Part shown: positions 1 to 11,702 of the stretch, piece by piece
Layout: each line of letters starts with the position of its first letter
Numbering within the stretch: position 1 is the first letter of the stretch
From: Viola odorata
Lineage: Eukaryota; Streptophyta; Magnoliopsida; Malpighiales; Violaceae
Length of the DNA: 64,000 bases
Direction of reading: 5' to 3'
Assembly (NCBI GenBank): GCA_963691705.1
Contig: OY829544.1
Coordinates: 40,631,917 to 40,695,916, forward strand
The notes under the pieces: generated by a model
What the model saw: only the letters and a program-made list of their open reading frames with translations
Told to the model about the DNA's origin: nothing
The model's database searches: none
Program-made: the position numbers and the translations under genes

Positions 1-1055
1 TAACTACTCCTTCCTCCATGTAATTCCACTCCTACTTCTCTATGTAAGTGGAGTGGATAATAAATAAAAGTAATGAAGATTTATGAAGTTTGTGTTTGTG
101 TTGGAATTCCATTGCAGGCATCCCAACCATCTGGATGCTGTTACTTCCCCTGTTCGTTTACAATTTCCAATACCAAACCCTAAATTGATTGAAAATAAAA
201 CATAAAACACATTGAATTGCAAGGCAAACCCAAACTGAAACAAAATGGTTGATTGAATAGCACAATATCTAGACAAAGATACGTATTGCACCCAAAATGA
301 CAAACTGAATGGCAATTGAACCCAGATTGCCAATGGTCTAAAACAGAGGAGCAACAACAGCAATACCATACACAATGGACCAAGAACATTCATTCACGTA
401 ACAGGGCAAACTGGATATATTTGTCCAGTGAAACACAAGCAAGCATTATGCAGACAACTTTGGAAATTTGTACATGTAACAATCCAAACACAATGGAGGA
501 AGCTGGATCTAGATTAATACAGATCAAGACCAAGAATTTCTTCTTCATCAAGTAAATGAACAAACAGAGCAACAACAGACTAATTCTTCTTCAAATCAGC
601 CAAACATGAAACAATTGGCAGGCAGATGGATTTAGATTAATACCATCAGAGAAAATCAGTAGTGACAACAGTCGTGCATAGTAATAGAGCACATAGAAAG
701 AACTTATGTAATTCATCACAATGTGCCAATAGATTAAAATAGAGCCAATGCCAGGTTCGACCAAAGAATCATTAAATCACAGATTAAGATAGAACAACAG
801 CACAATACATAATTTGGGGAGCAAACAATCAAGATCTACAATTTCTATTCCAAACAAAAACACAGTATATACAACCGAAGTAGAAATCACTCCTGAATAC
901 CACACCCCCAAAATACACTCCACTTGGGTGGTTGGAATTTACACAAATCCAATATACAACCTTCATTTACACAGATCCTATTTACAAGCTTCCAGTTGAC
1001 AACCACATCACCTAATGTTCATCAACAACCTAAAAACACTACATCCCTGGCATCG
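1..1055. other. Intergenic or 3' flank, no gene recognised
   Basis: AT-rich sequence with only short overlapping ORFs that lack family signatures. It lies 3' of the DLN-motif gene on the minus strand and may hold its 3' UTR or a further exon. Nothing else is supported. Confidence 0.4.
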
Positions 1056-1457
1056 TCAATAGTAAGAGGGAATTAACAGACGCAACATTTCAATGAAGCA
1101 AGGTTCCCAGGTTGGATCAGTCAAAGTAAATATACCAGCAATGGGGAGCTTGTTGAGGTCGAAATCCCTTTCCCCTTTATACTTGGCTGCAAACAGCCTC
1201 TCCTCAACAAATGGTTCGTTCAAGTCAAAATCATGAACAACCTTCTTGGGTGTTGTACGCTGCGTTGACTTCAAACCCCTAAAATCAACAATTGCTTCAT
1301 CAGTTGTCTCGTCGCCGGAGTCCTCCACAATTTGATCAGCATCATCGGCGACCTTGCCACCATTTCCAATGGAATCTGGAACTACCATGTTCATGGAATC
1401 ATCAAATTGGGCTATGGATTCCGGTTGAGAATCCTTCAAAAAATCGATGCTTTCCAT
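1056..1457 (-). CDS. Small acidic protein with two DLN (EAR-like) motifs
   Basis: A 133-residue single-exon reading frame. The frame stays open upstream to 1871, but the stretch before the chosen Met at 1457 looks like 5' UTR, so I start there. The N-terminal half is acidic and low in complexity. Two DFDLN motifs stand out, at residues 76-80 and 98-102. The second reads DLNKLP, an exact fit to the DLNxxP form of the EAR motif that recruits TOPLESS-type co-repressors in plants. No DNA-binding domain is visible, so a role as an adaptor or regulator is inference. A possible GT donor lies just after residue 107 (LPIAG), so the last 26 residues could be replaced by a downstream exon. The gene is divergent from TFCB; about 610 bp between the two start codons must hold both promoters. 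Confidence 0.6.
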   Translation of the reverse strand: MESIDFLKDSQPESIAQFDDSMNMVVPDSIGNGGKVADDADQIVEDSGDETTDEAIVDFRGLKSTQRTTPKKVVHDFDLNEPFVEERLFAAKYKGERDFDLNKLPIAGIFTLTDPTWEPCFIEMLRLLIPSYY

Positions 1458-2068
1458 CACCCGTCCTCTGCAGCCGTGAAGAACCCTAATTTTAATCGAG
1501 GAGACGAAGAAATCGGGACTGGACTCTGATTGCGGATTGGATTGAAAACACAGTAATATATATGAGGTTGCGAATGATTGACGCCCCGAATCTCCATTTC
1601 CCACCCAAATTTTCACCCAATTTTCCCCCAAATGAAATTTGAACAAATTGGTTTGCAATCGCGTGAGAGAGAGGCGAGAGACAGCGAGGGGTAAATGGTC
1701 AAAAACTGGCGAATTTTTTTTGTGGAAACTGAGAACGTTCATTGCCGATCGCGGAAATCTGGCCAGAATGTCCATCATTCGCGACCGGAGGGAGTATAAA
1801 GTATCAGCCCATTGCTTGCAAGCCCATGTGCTACCTTCTTCACAATATTTCTCTCTTGCAATCAAAATCATACTGCTGTCTAGTTTCTACTCGCAATTCG
1901 CTTACTCCTATTGCAAGACTCAACTCCTACTCCTTCTTCCTGCTCACACGCAAGATTAATCACGGCCTTCGGCTCCAATTCCGACCAGATTGCAGCGAGA
2001 AACCCTTTGATCTCTTCTGTAGTCCGGTCGTGTCGAGCTTACTTGGTGGAAGCAGAAGATTAGTAGAG
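1458..2068. promoter_or_regulatory. Shared divergent promoter region (DLN-motif gene / TFCB)
   Basis: About 610 bp separate two start codons that point away from each other, so both promoters and 5' UTRs must lie here. No specific box was assigned. The C/T-rich stretch before 2069 is typical of plant 5' UTR. Confidence 0.45.
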
Positions 2069-4251
2069 ATGGCAGCTTCTCGGTTGCAGATTGAAGGGGA
2101 CGAATCAGTCCTTCTTCGTATCACTCACTCCAACCTCAAAACCTTCTCCCCCGAAATCCGTTTCTCACTTCAGGTAGTCATTTCTATTCAACTTCTTTTC
2201 TAAATTTGCTCTTTACATTTTCTCCGTTTCCATGAAAACAAACACTGAAATGGAGATTTTCTTCTCTTAAAAAATAGTCGACAGTGGAGTCCGTGAAAGA
2301 CAAGCTGTGGAGAAAATGCGGGACTTCGGTGAATTCAATGTCGCTTCATCTGTACGATGACACAAACACCAAACTCGCTGATTTGATTGATAGCACTAAA
2401 CCCCTCGGCTTTTACTCCCCTCTTGATGGGTAAGTTTTTGTTTTTCTCTTCTATAGTTTTTATTCATGTAATTTAGGTAGTTTGTTTACTGCCCAATATC
2501 AGAATCTTGATGGGTTTTTTTTTTTTTTAAAAAAAAATCCATATTTCAATCGATAGGTTTCGACTGCATATTGTTGATCTGGATCCATCCTCAATGACTT
2601 CTGGTGGTTGGCTTGAAGATACTACTTTAGTGGAAAAATACACCATTTCTGAGGAAGCTTATAGTAAACGCGATGGTAGCTTAGGACATACTCATCATCC
2701 CTTTGATTTACTTATTCCCTTGGTAGAGCATAATGCCAAAGCATCTTTACCTATTTCTTTGAGTTTTAACCTTTCAGGCACTTTTAGAAAATTTAGAGAA
2801 AAAGTGGCCTCCCATAATCCATCAGCTTTCGTACCTAAGGTAAAGACTTACTACCCATGATCTCAATCTACTACTTTTTCTCTCCATTGCTATTATGTTG
2901 ATGTATGGCAAGTATTTTGTTTGATTGAATGTATCTTCCATTGGCAGATAACGGAGAATTACATGGAAGATCTGTGTTCAAATATCAAGGTTAGTTGCTG
3001 TTTAAGCTCAAGGCGCGCAAGGGCTATTTTATAATAGTACAATTATCCAGCTTTTGTCTAACTTCATGTTTGTACAAGAAAGTTTACCACTTTAAGTTTG
3101 CTAAATTCTTGGTTAATTAGGTGGGTGATAGATGTGAAGTTGACCCTGGGGAGAAAAGAGGAGTAGTCAAATTTGTTGGTCGAGCGGAATCTCTTGCACC
3201 CGGTTTTTGGGTTGGTGTTCAGTATGACGAACCATTGGGAAAACACGATGGCACGTATGTACATATTCTTTTGTATATACATAATTTTGCAATGCATTGA
3301 AGATTTATGCTACTCCATCATGTGTGTTTAAAGGAACATCTGAGTTGTACTCCTTGTGGAGGTTTGGTATTGCTTGTTGTATGGTTGGACATTCACAACA
3401 TACTTTTGGTTCTTGTTATGATTTTGTTTTCGTTGCTAGATGAATCTATCTTGCAGTGTTTTGGTTATATCATACTGATGGGATGTGCTAGTGTTATTAC
3501 CCAACTGTTTATGAGCAAGGTTGCTCCTTATGCTCTGCCAACATGGAGATTTTTTTCTCAGAATAATGGTTTTGTGACAGGTTCCAAGTGTACTGGAGTC
3601 TCAGTTTATGGCATTCTTCCATGTACTCATGCATTGCAAAAAAAATCCCAATTTTGTAGAGATTTGTAACCATTGTTTATTGTCCAATTATTAGTGAATG
3701 CTCCCTACTGAATGCTTGTACTATATCCTGTAAAATATTGTTGCCCTTGTCTCCCTCTGACGTTGCACTTACACTGCATTTTCATCATTTGATAAGTTTG
3801 CTGATGATTTGTCAGGGTGAAGGGAATACGCTACTTTGAGTCCCCCTCACTTCATGGTGGAATGGTTAGGCCAGACAAAGTAAAGGTTTGTACAGACAGG
3901 ATTATGTTCTTGTGTTATTTGTTCATTGAGCTATTAATTACTAATGATCTGAACAAAGCAATTTACAGTCCAGTAGTGTCTGGCAGTTTTGTATATTCCA
4001 GTAACATTTCTATTAGTGTTTTGAATAGGTTTTCGCAGGTTACAAATTGCAAGAGCATGACTCCTAGGCTTTATTTGTCATTGCATAGTAACCTAGCCAT
4101 TGTTTACGTTGTCAACAGTCAACTTGTCTCAACTATTTTACTATTATACTGTATTTCACTTACTTTCTTAGATCTAAATGTTAGTGATTTCAACAATTTG
4201 CAGGTCGGCAACTACCCAGAAAGAGATCCTTTTGAAGAAGCAGAAATATAG
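2069..4251 (+). CDS. TFCB: Tubulin-folding cofactor B (CAP-Gly domain)
   Basis: Seven exons join in frame by GT-AG rules: 2069-2173, 2278-2429, 2557-2839, 2948-2989, 3121-3254, 3816-3885 and 4204-4251. The product starts with a ubiquitin-like half and ends with a CAP-Gly domain. The diagnostic stretch is in exon 5 ([20 protein letters not shown]), followed in exon 6 by [20 protein letters not shown]. The C terminus is acidic and ends EEAEI, matching the EEY/EEI-type tail that binds tubulin or CAP-Gly partners. In other eukaryotes TFCB takes alpha-tubulin from the cytosolic chaperonin and, with TFCE, feeds it into alpha/beta dimer assembly. All exons are intact, with no frameshift. The long intron 5 (about 560 bp) carries no gene. 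The ATG at 2069 is the first in frame and opens MAASRLQ. Confidence 0.93.
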
Positions 4252-5002
4252 CTTCCTTTTTATGATGGATGTTTCCGTGACCCAGGGCCCTCTTGGTAGT
4301 GCATGAGCTATTCAATTATTAGGAGCGAAGGGCTGAAACTTTGAGGGCAAGCAACGATGATTAAACTTGGTGGGACTGCTAAATTCTCTCTTGTTCAGAA
4401 AAAAGGCAAGAAATGAAGTATTACTATAGTTGTTTGACTCTTGCTTGTGATGAAATTTAGCTTGGGGTATCTAATATAAATGTTTTACATCTGAGGGTAC
4501 CCAACCATTGCCGAAAATTGAGAATCGGCATCTGTACTCTGTAGGTCATGCATGATTTTGATTACAACCGTCTGAAACTCTTATCGGTTTTGTGTATCCA
4601 GTTGAAGCTTCAAAGCTTGTGATCTCAGTCCTATTTGCCTGTATGTAACCCTCTATTGTCTGAACAAATCCACCATTTTCAACATTCTGATTACATTTAT
4701 AAAAAAAAGTGGGTATTCATGATATACAGACAGCGTCACTCGGGTTCTTTTTCAGATTAAACATCCTGCCTTTCCCATTTTCTTGCTATTGAATGCCATA
4801 TATATAACACCATTTCTTACAGGTAGCTTCGCAAAATGACTCATCAGAACAAAAGAATGATTTGAAACTCTTTCCTACAAACTAATTTGTTCAATGTTCT
4901 CCTAAACCTCAGCAATCATCAGAGAAGTATGATCACAACAGCTTAGTATTTAAGTTAACGCATTCAAGCCCAAATCTTCACAACAAAAGTTTACAAATTT
5001 CT
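4252..5002. other. 3' UTRs of convergent TFCB and CAP-D2
   Basis: No ORF of interest. The two genes converge here, and the roughly 750 bp should hold both 3' ends. No repeat was recognised. Confidence 0.5.
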
Positions 5003-8000
5003 CTACCTTGACTCTGTCCTGGTTCGTCTTCTATTTGCAACAGAAATGCTGCCATTTTGATCCTTTACATTGCTTTGCTTTGCTCTGGATTTGGAGTCCC
5101 CTGTAAAAGAGCAGAATAAGCAAATTGTACGCGGTAATTGAAATTTGGACCAAGAGACACTTTTAGAAACGCAAAAGTGCATAGAACTTGATTCACCTTT
5201 AGTAGTGATTTTTGGTGATTGAACTTCGATGCCGCCTGGTTGTGTGTCAGTAACTTCACTGGATTCAGGAGAATGTTCTTCGGACTCGCTGGATTTAGAA
5301 TCCGATGCAGCACTTGTGGATTGGGACATTTCCTCCATGGACGGATCAATGATTTCACCATCTGTTTTGACAGTAACCCATGTTTAGATACTAAGCATAA
5401 AAAGTGATAGGTAAGAGAAACTCTTCAATGCAAATAACCTTCAAAACAAACCTTGAACTTTCTATACTAGTGCTCAAATGCAACATAGCAAGATGCAGGA
5501 TATAGCCGAAGATTTCCAAAAACTTCTGAATTCAATGAATTGATTTAGCTTGAGGGAGAGTTTTATGTACAGCTGGGAGTGATATGAAGTGTTTGTAGTT
5601 GGTGTATTTCAACACTGTAATTTATTTCATGGAAGATCTCAATTAATTGGAAGCAGTGGTAATACAATCTTCATGGAGATCTTTGGCCTCCTTTTTAACC
5701 AGTTTAAATGAGTAAAATGAAACAAAAACTAGGTTGTAATTTTGGAAAGGATGTATGCAATTCATATACTATTAAACAGGAACGCATGAATTTCATATTG
5801 CATGAAAACTGCACTAACCTTCAGCAGTTATAGATTCTTCGCTTTCATCACCATCACTTCTAGCCACTGCAAAAGCTTCCATACTAGTAACCTTTTGCTG
5901 ATGAATTTGGGCATTTCTTGCAGTCTCTTCTTGCTCCTTCCTCTCCATATGGAACTTATGAAGCTTTTCCTCAAACTCCTCAATACACAGTTTGAGTTCT
6001 GGTTTTGCAAACTTCTTACTCTGCTTAAGAAAATTGAATCAATAACATTGGTGAAATTACAAATTAGCTGAATCAAGAGCAACAGAGATTCAGTACCTTG
6101 TTGATAATGCTTCTAAAATTATCCATGACAGGATCTTCAGAAAGGGCATGTTCATAGGTCTTGAATGACTCAATGAGCTTTTTCATCCCCTTTTCGGTAA
6201 ATGCCAGCTGTGAGAGGCAATAAGAAATGTATTCCCACTGCCTAACATCTGCAGCAGAAGAATAGTGCCCAAACTAATGAGAATCACCTACGGTATACTA
6301 TCAAAAAAGGAAAAAGCAAAATATGATACCGAATCCCTTGATTCATAAACATATAATTATCTGAAAACAGAGAACTATTTTTGCCAAAAAATAAAATTAA
6401 ACTTTTTAGCTTTTAAGTTCCTTCAAGTTGCAATGTACAACCCACAAATCAAATCCTTCGTCTTTTAAATTATAAAGACTGTAATAGGGAAAGCATGTGC
6501 ACCTGTCACTCCACTGAATCTATTGCAGAGCTTTTCAACAAGAGCCTCCATTTGCTTGTCCTGGAGGAAATAAAGATTACAATGCTTAATCTACCATAAC
6601 AAGTGAATAAAATCTATCAAGTTATTTGCAACTTCGTACCTTCTTAATGGAACCAATCAAGAACTGCATAATGTTACAAAAAGCAGCCGTTTTCAGATTC
6701 TGGCTGGATAATTTACCAAGTATATCTGGAAGTAAGTTATATATTGGATTGCTTCCTGCATTGTATAGGAGAACCAATAAATGAGCAAGATTGAGCATCC
6801 ATTTTGCAAGACAAATGATGGAATGAGCTCAGCGTGTGCTACCAGTTAAGTAAAGCATTACCTTTCTTTGACAACTCATGAAAGAAAAGTTTAGCCAGAT
6901 TTGAGATTCTTTCATCTTCATCTTCTAATCGCATAGCCATCTCATTTATGTGACCTTTAACCTGAACAAACAACGTGAAGAATCAGGTCCCCAATCATAT
7001 CAGCAGAATAAAAGCATGAAAGAGGTTAGCAATTTGTGAGACCTTCATCATGTCATTTAATATTAAATGAGAAAGCACCAGCACGGCGTTTTTTCTAACA
7101 GCAGCTGATGGATCTCGTAGCCGTGAATACATGTTCTCAGTCCATGGTTCCAACAGATTAGGAAAGCGAACTGCCAAATCTCCAAGAGCAATAGTGCAAT
7201 TGGATCGGACTGTTTCTGAAGGCGCACTTTCCACAACTGTAAAGAGAAGTTGCAGATTGGCATCACTGAAAACAAAACACCAACCAGATCAGAAACTTGG
7301 ATTAGGCAAACTGCATAAGATTTCAAACAATATTTTGTGCATGAAAACAAGGCGGGCAATGTTTAAGTCAATGTATGGGAGAGAGAAATCACCAAAAATT
7401 TGCATCAATGACCATAAGTCGACAAAGAGCAAGCATTCCAGATGCCTGAAGCTCAGGAAACTGAACAAAGAAGCCTGTCAGTTTCCGAACAGATATTGAA
7501 ATTTTCTAAACCAAAAGATTCAACTCTAATGGAAAATAAAGCAGAGCAGCATTTCTACGTGAAAGAAAAAAAAAATAGTAAACTTGGGTGAATCACCTTT
7601 TGCATCAAATTAAAATTTCTACAAAGCTTTGACAGGAAAGGTGCACAGAGGCCTATCAAATTCTTCTCATCAGAGTCGCCACAAACAATCTCTTTCTCTG
7701 CTCTTTCAGAAAGCGTATCAAGAATGGCATCTTCAGAAGCAGTAACACCTAGCTCATCATTGATGTTATCCTGCAAGGAATAATTGAAACTTGAAACTTG
7801 TTCTGCATGAAGCTAATAATGTACGCAGGCGCCAACCTACCTTTGGTGTATCAGCTGGTTCTACACCAGAATTATGAGCATTCTGATCATCAGCATCCAT
7901 CTTTTCTTTCTTGTTTCTCTGCTTCTGGATCTTCCGAACACAGGATTCTATGTATAGTAGCTGGTTCATGGCAACATGACTTATGATAAACAAATATCTA

Positions 8001-11000
8001 CTAAGTTTTGTAACTTGAACTGTTGTAAGAATATTGGTGTTCTCAACATCAACATTCTGCATGTCATCATTGCCATTACCATGAAAAAGAGAACTAAGAG
8101 ATTTTTTTACTACATCAGCGGCTAAAGTTTCTGGAGTTGGATGGATAGTATAAATGGCTCGTATTGCCGCATCAGCAGCACCATACCATATATTTTCTGG
8201 CAGCCAAAAGCCAGTAATTAAGCTTTCTAGTATACTAAATATACGGCTACCATTGCTAACCAACAACTTTTTCCTGTCCTCTTCAGACAATCTCTGGATG
8301 GCAATGCAAGCAGTTCTTGCAAGCAAAGGTTCCACTTTAGCCCAGCGCCCAAAGCCAATATCAATAATATCTTGCAAGTGAGAGCCAAGAATTCCATCAG
8401 ATGACTTTGCAGCCATGCAAAGAATGGATAAAGCACCACGGCTCTGCTCTGCAGTGATTCCACTGATATTAAAGCAAAAAAAATCCCATAATCCTGATAT
8501 CTGCAAAAAAAACATATTGATGATTCAATTCCAACCTAAGCATATGACCTTGAGGCATAAAGTTACCATAACAACTTGCTAGCCACATTAACAGGTACCA
8601 AAGCTAACGGAAACAGACCCCAGAGTCTATAATCAACATCAAACTGTCTTTCCTATGATACTGATTTCTGATTCTCTCAAAAGAAATTGTGAAAACACTT
8701 GAATAACAGAAGAGTATAATAAACACAAGGAAAGAGCAGACACTAAGTGTATCCATACATGTTTATAAAAAGATTATTCTCCACAATCAAATATCACCAA
8801 ATTATTCTACGAGCACCTCCTCAAACAGACTTGTTGGTCTGGCCAGCACCAAAAAATTAATGGAACCACTTATAAAGCTATTCCCACGCAGAGGTTTAAT
8901 TTTATTAATCCATCACAGAAATTTCTAGCAAAAAAATTCAAAAAGATATCAAGAGACGTACCGTGCTTATGGATATATCACCTTTCGATACCAAAGCGCA
9001 GACAATAAACTCCAGAGCTGCTAAATCTCCAATATTAGACTCTATGGCAAGATTCAATAGAATTTTTGCAGTTTCTCCTGGATTTTTCCTTATATAAATT
9101 GTAATGAAGGCATTCTCCACAGCTTCATAGATGGCTTTATCCTGGGTAAAAATCTACAAAAGCCAACATATGTATGACAGTGTTGATGAGCAATTCTACA
9201 GAATAGATAACTTTATGATAAGCAAAAACATTATATTGATTCTAAACAGAACTTCTTCCATGGTTTCTAAACACAAAGACTTACCAATGGCAGCATCTTA
9301 CGGAGGCAGGCTTCTCCACCATCAATTTGGAACTGCTTGCACCTCATTAACAATAGAATTGTGTTCTCAACATCTGTGGCAGAAGATGAAGCCATCAATT
9401 GCACAAGTGTAGGCATCGTAGATGATATGCACCTAGAAAACCGCAAGCCGGAATCAAGGGATGCTACCAAGGCCCTGGTCTGCTCCAAGTTTCCAACATC
9501 AGGCACGGAGCCATCTTTGTGAGAAAGCCCTTCTTCTAGATGGGGCAAACAACTATCAGATAAACTCTCGTGTTGTTTCTCCTCAGCCTCCTCAGGATTT
9601 TGGTTCTCTACCTCACCTCCACCATCAGAGGTATCATGATCAGATGGCAAATCATCCAAAACGCTTTCTACATCCTTTTGGGGTTCTAGCTCATTTAATT
9701 TCTTCTTGTACTGTTTTAATGTAGCTTCAAATGAAGCTATTTGAAGTTGTGGGCCAAAAGGGTTATGTTGCAACATCATGATAAGTAAATTCAAAGCAGC
9801 TTTTCTCACCATAGCAGTTTTATCCTCCAATCTCCCAGCTGCAACCTCAGCAACCTCATTCCACAAACCAATTGGAACAGAATGCTCTTCGCTTAGCTCA
9901 GCCCAAACCTGAAGTACCCGACTCCTAGTGTAAGCAGAAACGTCTCGGCTCCGTTCAAGCAAGATTTCCAGCATGGCCTGCTTGGTTCGCAGACGAACAG
10001 ACTGAGAGCTAACTTCACCTTCAACATCCTTAAATGCCTTCGCAACCAACTTTCCCAGAACACCAACAAGAGCATTCCTTATCTTATAAGATTCCCCTCC
10101 AAAGTGTGGGACCAAGATGCCAATGTTGGTTGAAATCAATTTTGGCATCCGATCAGCTAGCTCAACCAGAAAACGTCCAACATTTTCAGCCCCAGTGGTA
10201 TCCTTGACATAAGCTTTTGGGTTGGTCCTCCCAACCTCCCTTATTAAAGAACTGGCAAGGGTTCCATCTGCATATTTTTTCTCAGCCCCGGCAACCGCAT
10301 CAGCCAAGTGGGTAACAACGAAGTCATATTTGTGTATTAGGTGCATTATAGTGGCACATAATTGCGCAGTGTAGTGGTATTTTGTGGCACAAGCCCCAAT
10401 AATACGAGAAAGAGCATCTTTTGTCTCAGAATCTTTAAGAAGGGTTGCATTCTCAAACAAATTGAAGGCATTTCTGCAAAACCCAAAATCACAAAAACGT
10501 TTAAAATGCAACTATGGAACTTAAAGCACAAGTAAAGTTCCCACTAATGTAGCTTACTTAGTAACAAAAGAGAGATAATTCTCATCTGGGTCTGTTGATC
10601 CAAAGAGCAAGGAGAGATTGATCTCTAATGAATTAGCAATCAATTTAAGTATCCGACCCCTCTGCGGCTCCCAATTCCACGAGTGCAAATGCTGTTTCTT
10701 TCTAGTACTTGCAGCCACCTAAACAAATTACAAAACAAAATTTATCCAATAAACTATCTGCTACAACAGTGCTATCAAAACCCAACAAAACAATTAATTA
10801 CCTTGGTATTGTTACTAGAACTGGAGGCTGATTCTTCAGTGAGGACAATGTGGAAGAGAAAGAATGTGTACAACTTGAAAGCATTGCGATGAGAAGCGAG
10901 TCTGTCAAGGAATTGAGAACGTTGATGAGATTGACCGTCATCATTGGGATCATGGTCATGGGCACGAGAAGTGCGAGAGAGGGAATCAACGTTGGGGAGA

Positions 11001-11402
11001 AGAACAGTGAGGTTGAAGCGGAGAGTCTCAACGAGAAGTAGCTTGCAAGAAGGAGGGAGAGAAGAGAAAGCGCGAACCAAGGAGAAGACACGGTCCAATA
11101 AATCCTGTTCTTCGATGCAGAACAGCTCTTTGTCGGAGAGATCGAAGGAGACACCTGGTATTTGTCAAATTTTACACAGTTTTAACCTAGAACAGAATGG
11201 ATTGAATCGAAACTGAAATTGAAATTGAAATCAGGGAAGAGAAAGGAAAGGGGAAGAGAAGGTGACCTTTGACGAACTCTTCGAGTTGGGAAGGACGGAG
11301 AGAAACGACGTCGGTTGGGTTGAGGGCGTAGAGGCGGTTGCTGTCTTCGGGATCTTCTTCCAGCGAAGGGAGAGTTGGTGGGAAGACGAAGTGAGGAGGC
11401 AT
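5003..11402 (-). CDS. CAP-D2: Condensin complex subunit 1 (CAP-D2 / NCAPD2)
   Basis: Sixteen exons, all with GT-AG borders: 11402-11267, 11154-10802, 10718-10558, 10473-9285, 9153-8962, 8500-7841, 7770-7597, 7460-7393, 7265-7043, 6961-6862, 6755-6640, 6560-6503, 6248-6097, 6020-5819, 5361-5197 and 5100-5003. They sum to 4,047 nt, an exact multiple of three, giving about 1,348 residues, close to the usual 1,350-1,400. The N terminus (MPPHFVFPPTLPSLEED, then LNPTDVVSLRPSQLEEFV) is typical of plant CAP-D2. HEAT-type helices dominate; the conserved block in exon 9 reads SNCTIALGDLAVRFPNLLEP, followed by MYSRLRDPSAAVRKNAVLVL. The last exons are acidic, Ser-rich and basic, ending RRRTRTESR. CAP-D2 is the HEAT subunit of condensin I, which compacts mitotic chromosomes with SMC2, SMC4, CAP-H and CAP-G. 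No break was seen. Confidence 0.95.
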
Positions 11403-11683
11403 TTCTAGAGAGAGAGAGAGATGGATTTGGAAATGGTAGAGAGAGAAAGGAAGAGCGAGCGTGCTCTTCTTTTTTTCGTCTATCTGCCGCCGCGCACCCT
11501 ACAAATTTCAAATTCCCACAGCCCCACACCAAGCGGGAAATTCCAAACTAATTTTTCCCCTTGGATTAATGTCCCTTACTGTAATAAAACAATTAAAAAT
11601 AAAATTCTGACTAGGAAAATAAGGCTGTGTTTAATTTTCTTGAAATTTCCTCAGTTTTTTGAAAACAGAATTTTTTTTTTTCG

Positions 11684-11702
11684 AAAACGTGTTTACCTCG
11701 CG
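11684..11702 (-). repeat. Harbinger subterminal 19-mer, left copy
   Basis: On the minus strand this reads CGCGAGGTAAACACGTTTT, one base different from the right copy at 20530. It sits about 60 bp from the left terminus. Motifs in this position are usually binding sites for the transposase or the Myb-like protein; that role is inference here. Confidence 0.75.

Noticed and set aside
40..393. 117-residue hydrophobic minus-strand ORF
   Set aside because: Overlaps other ORFs, lacks a family signature and has composition expected of AT-rich non-coding DNA.
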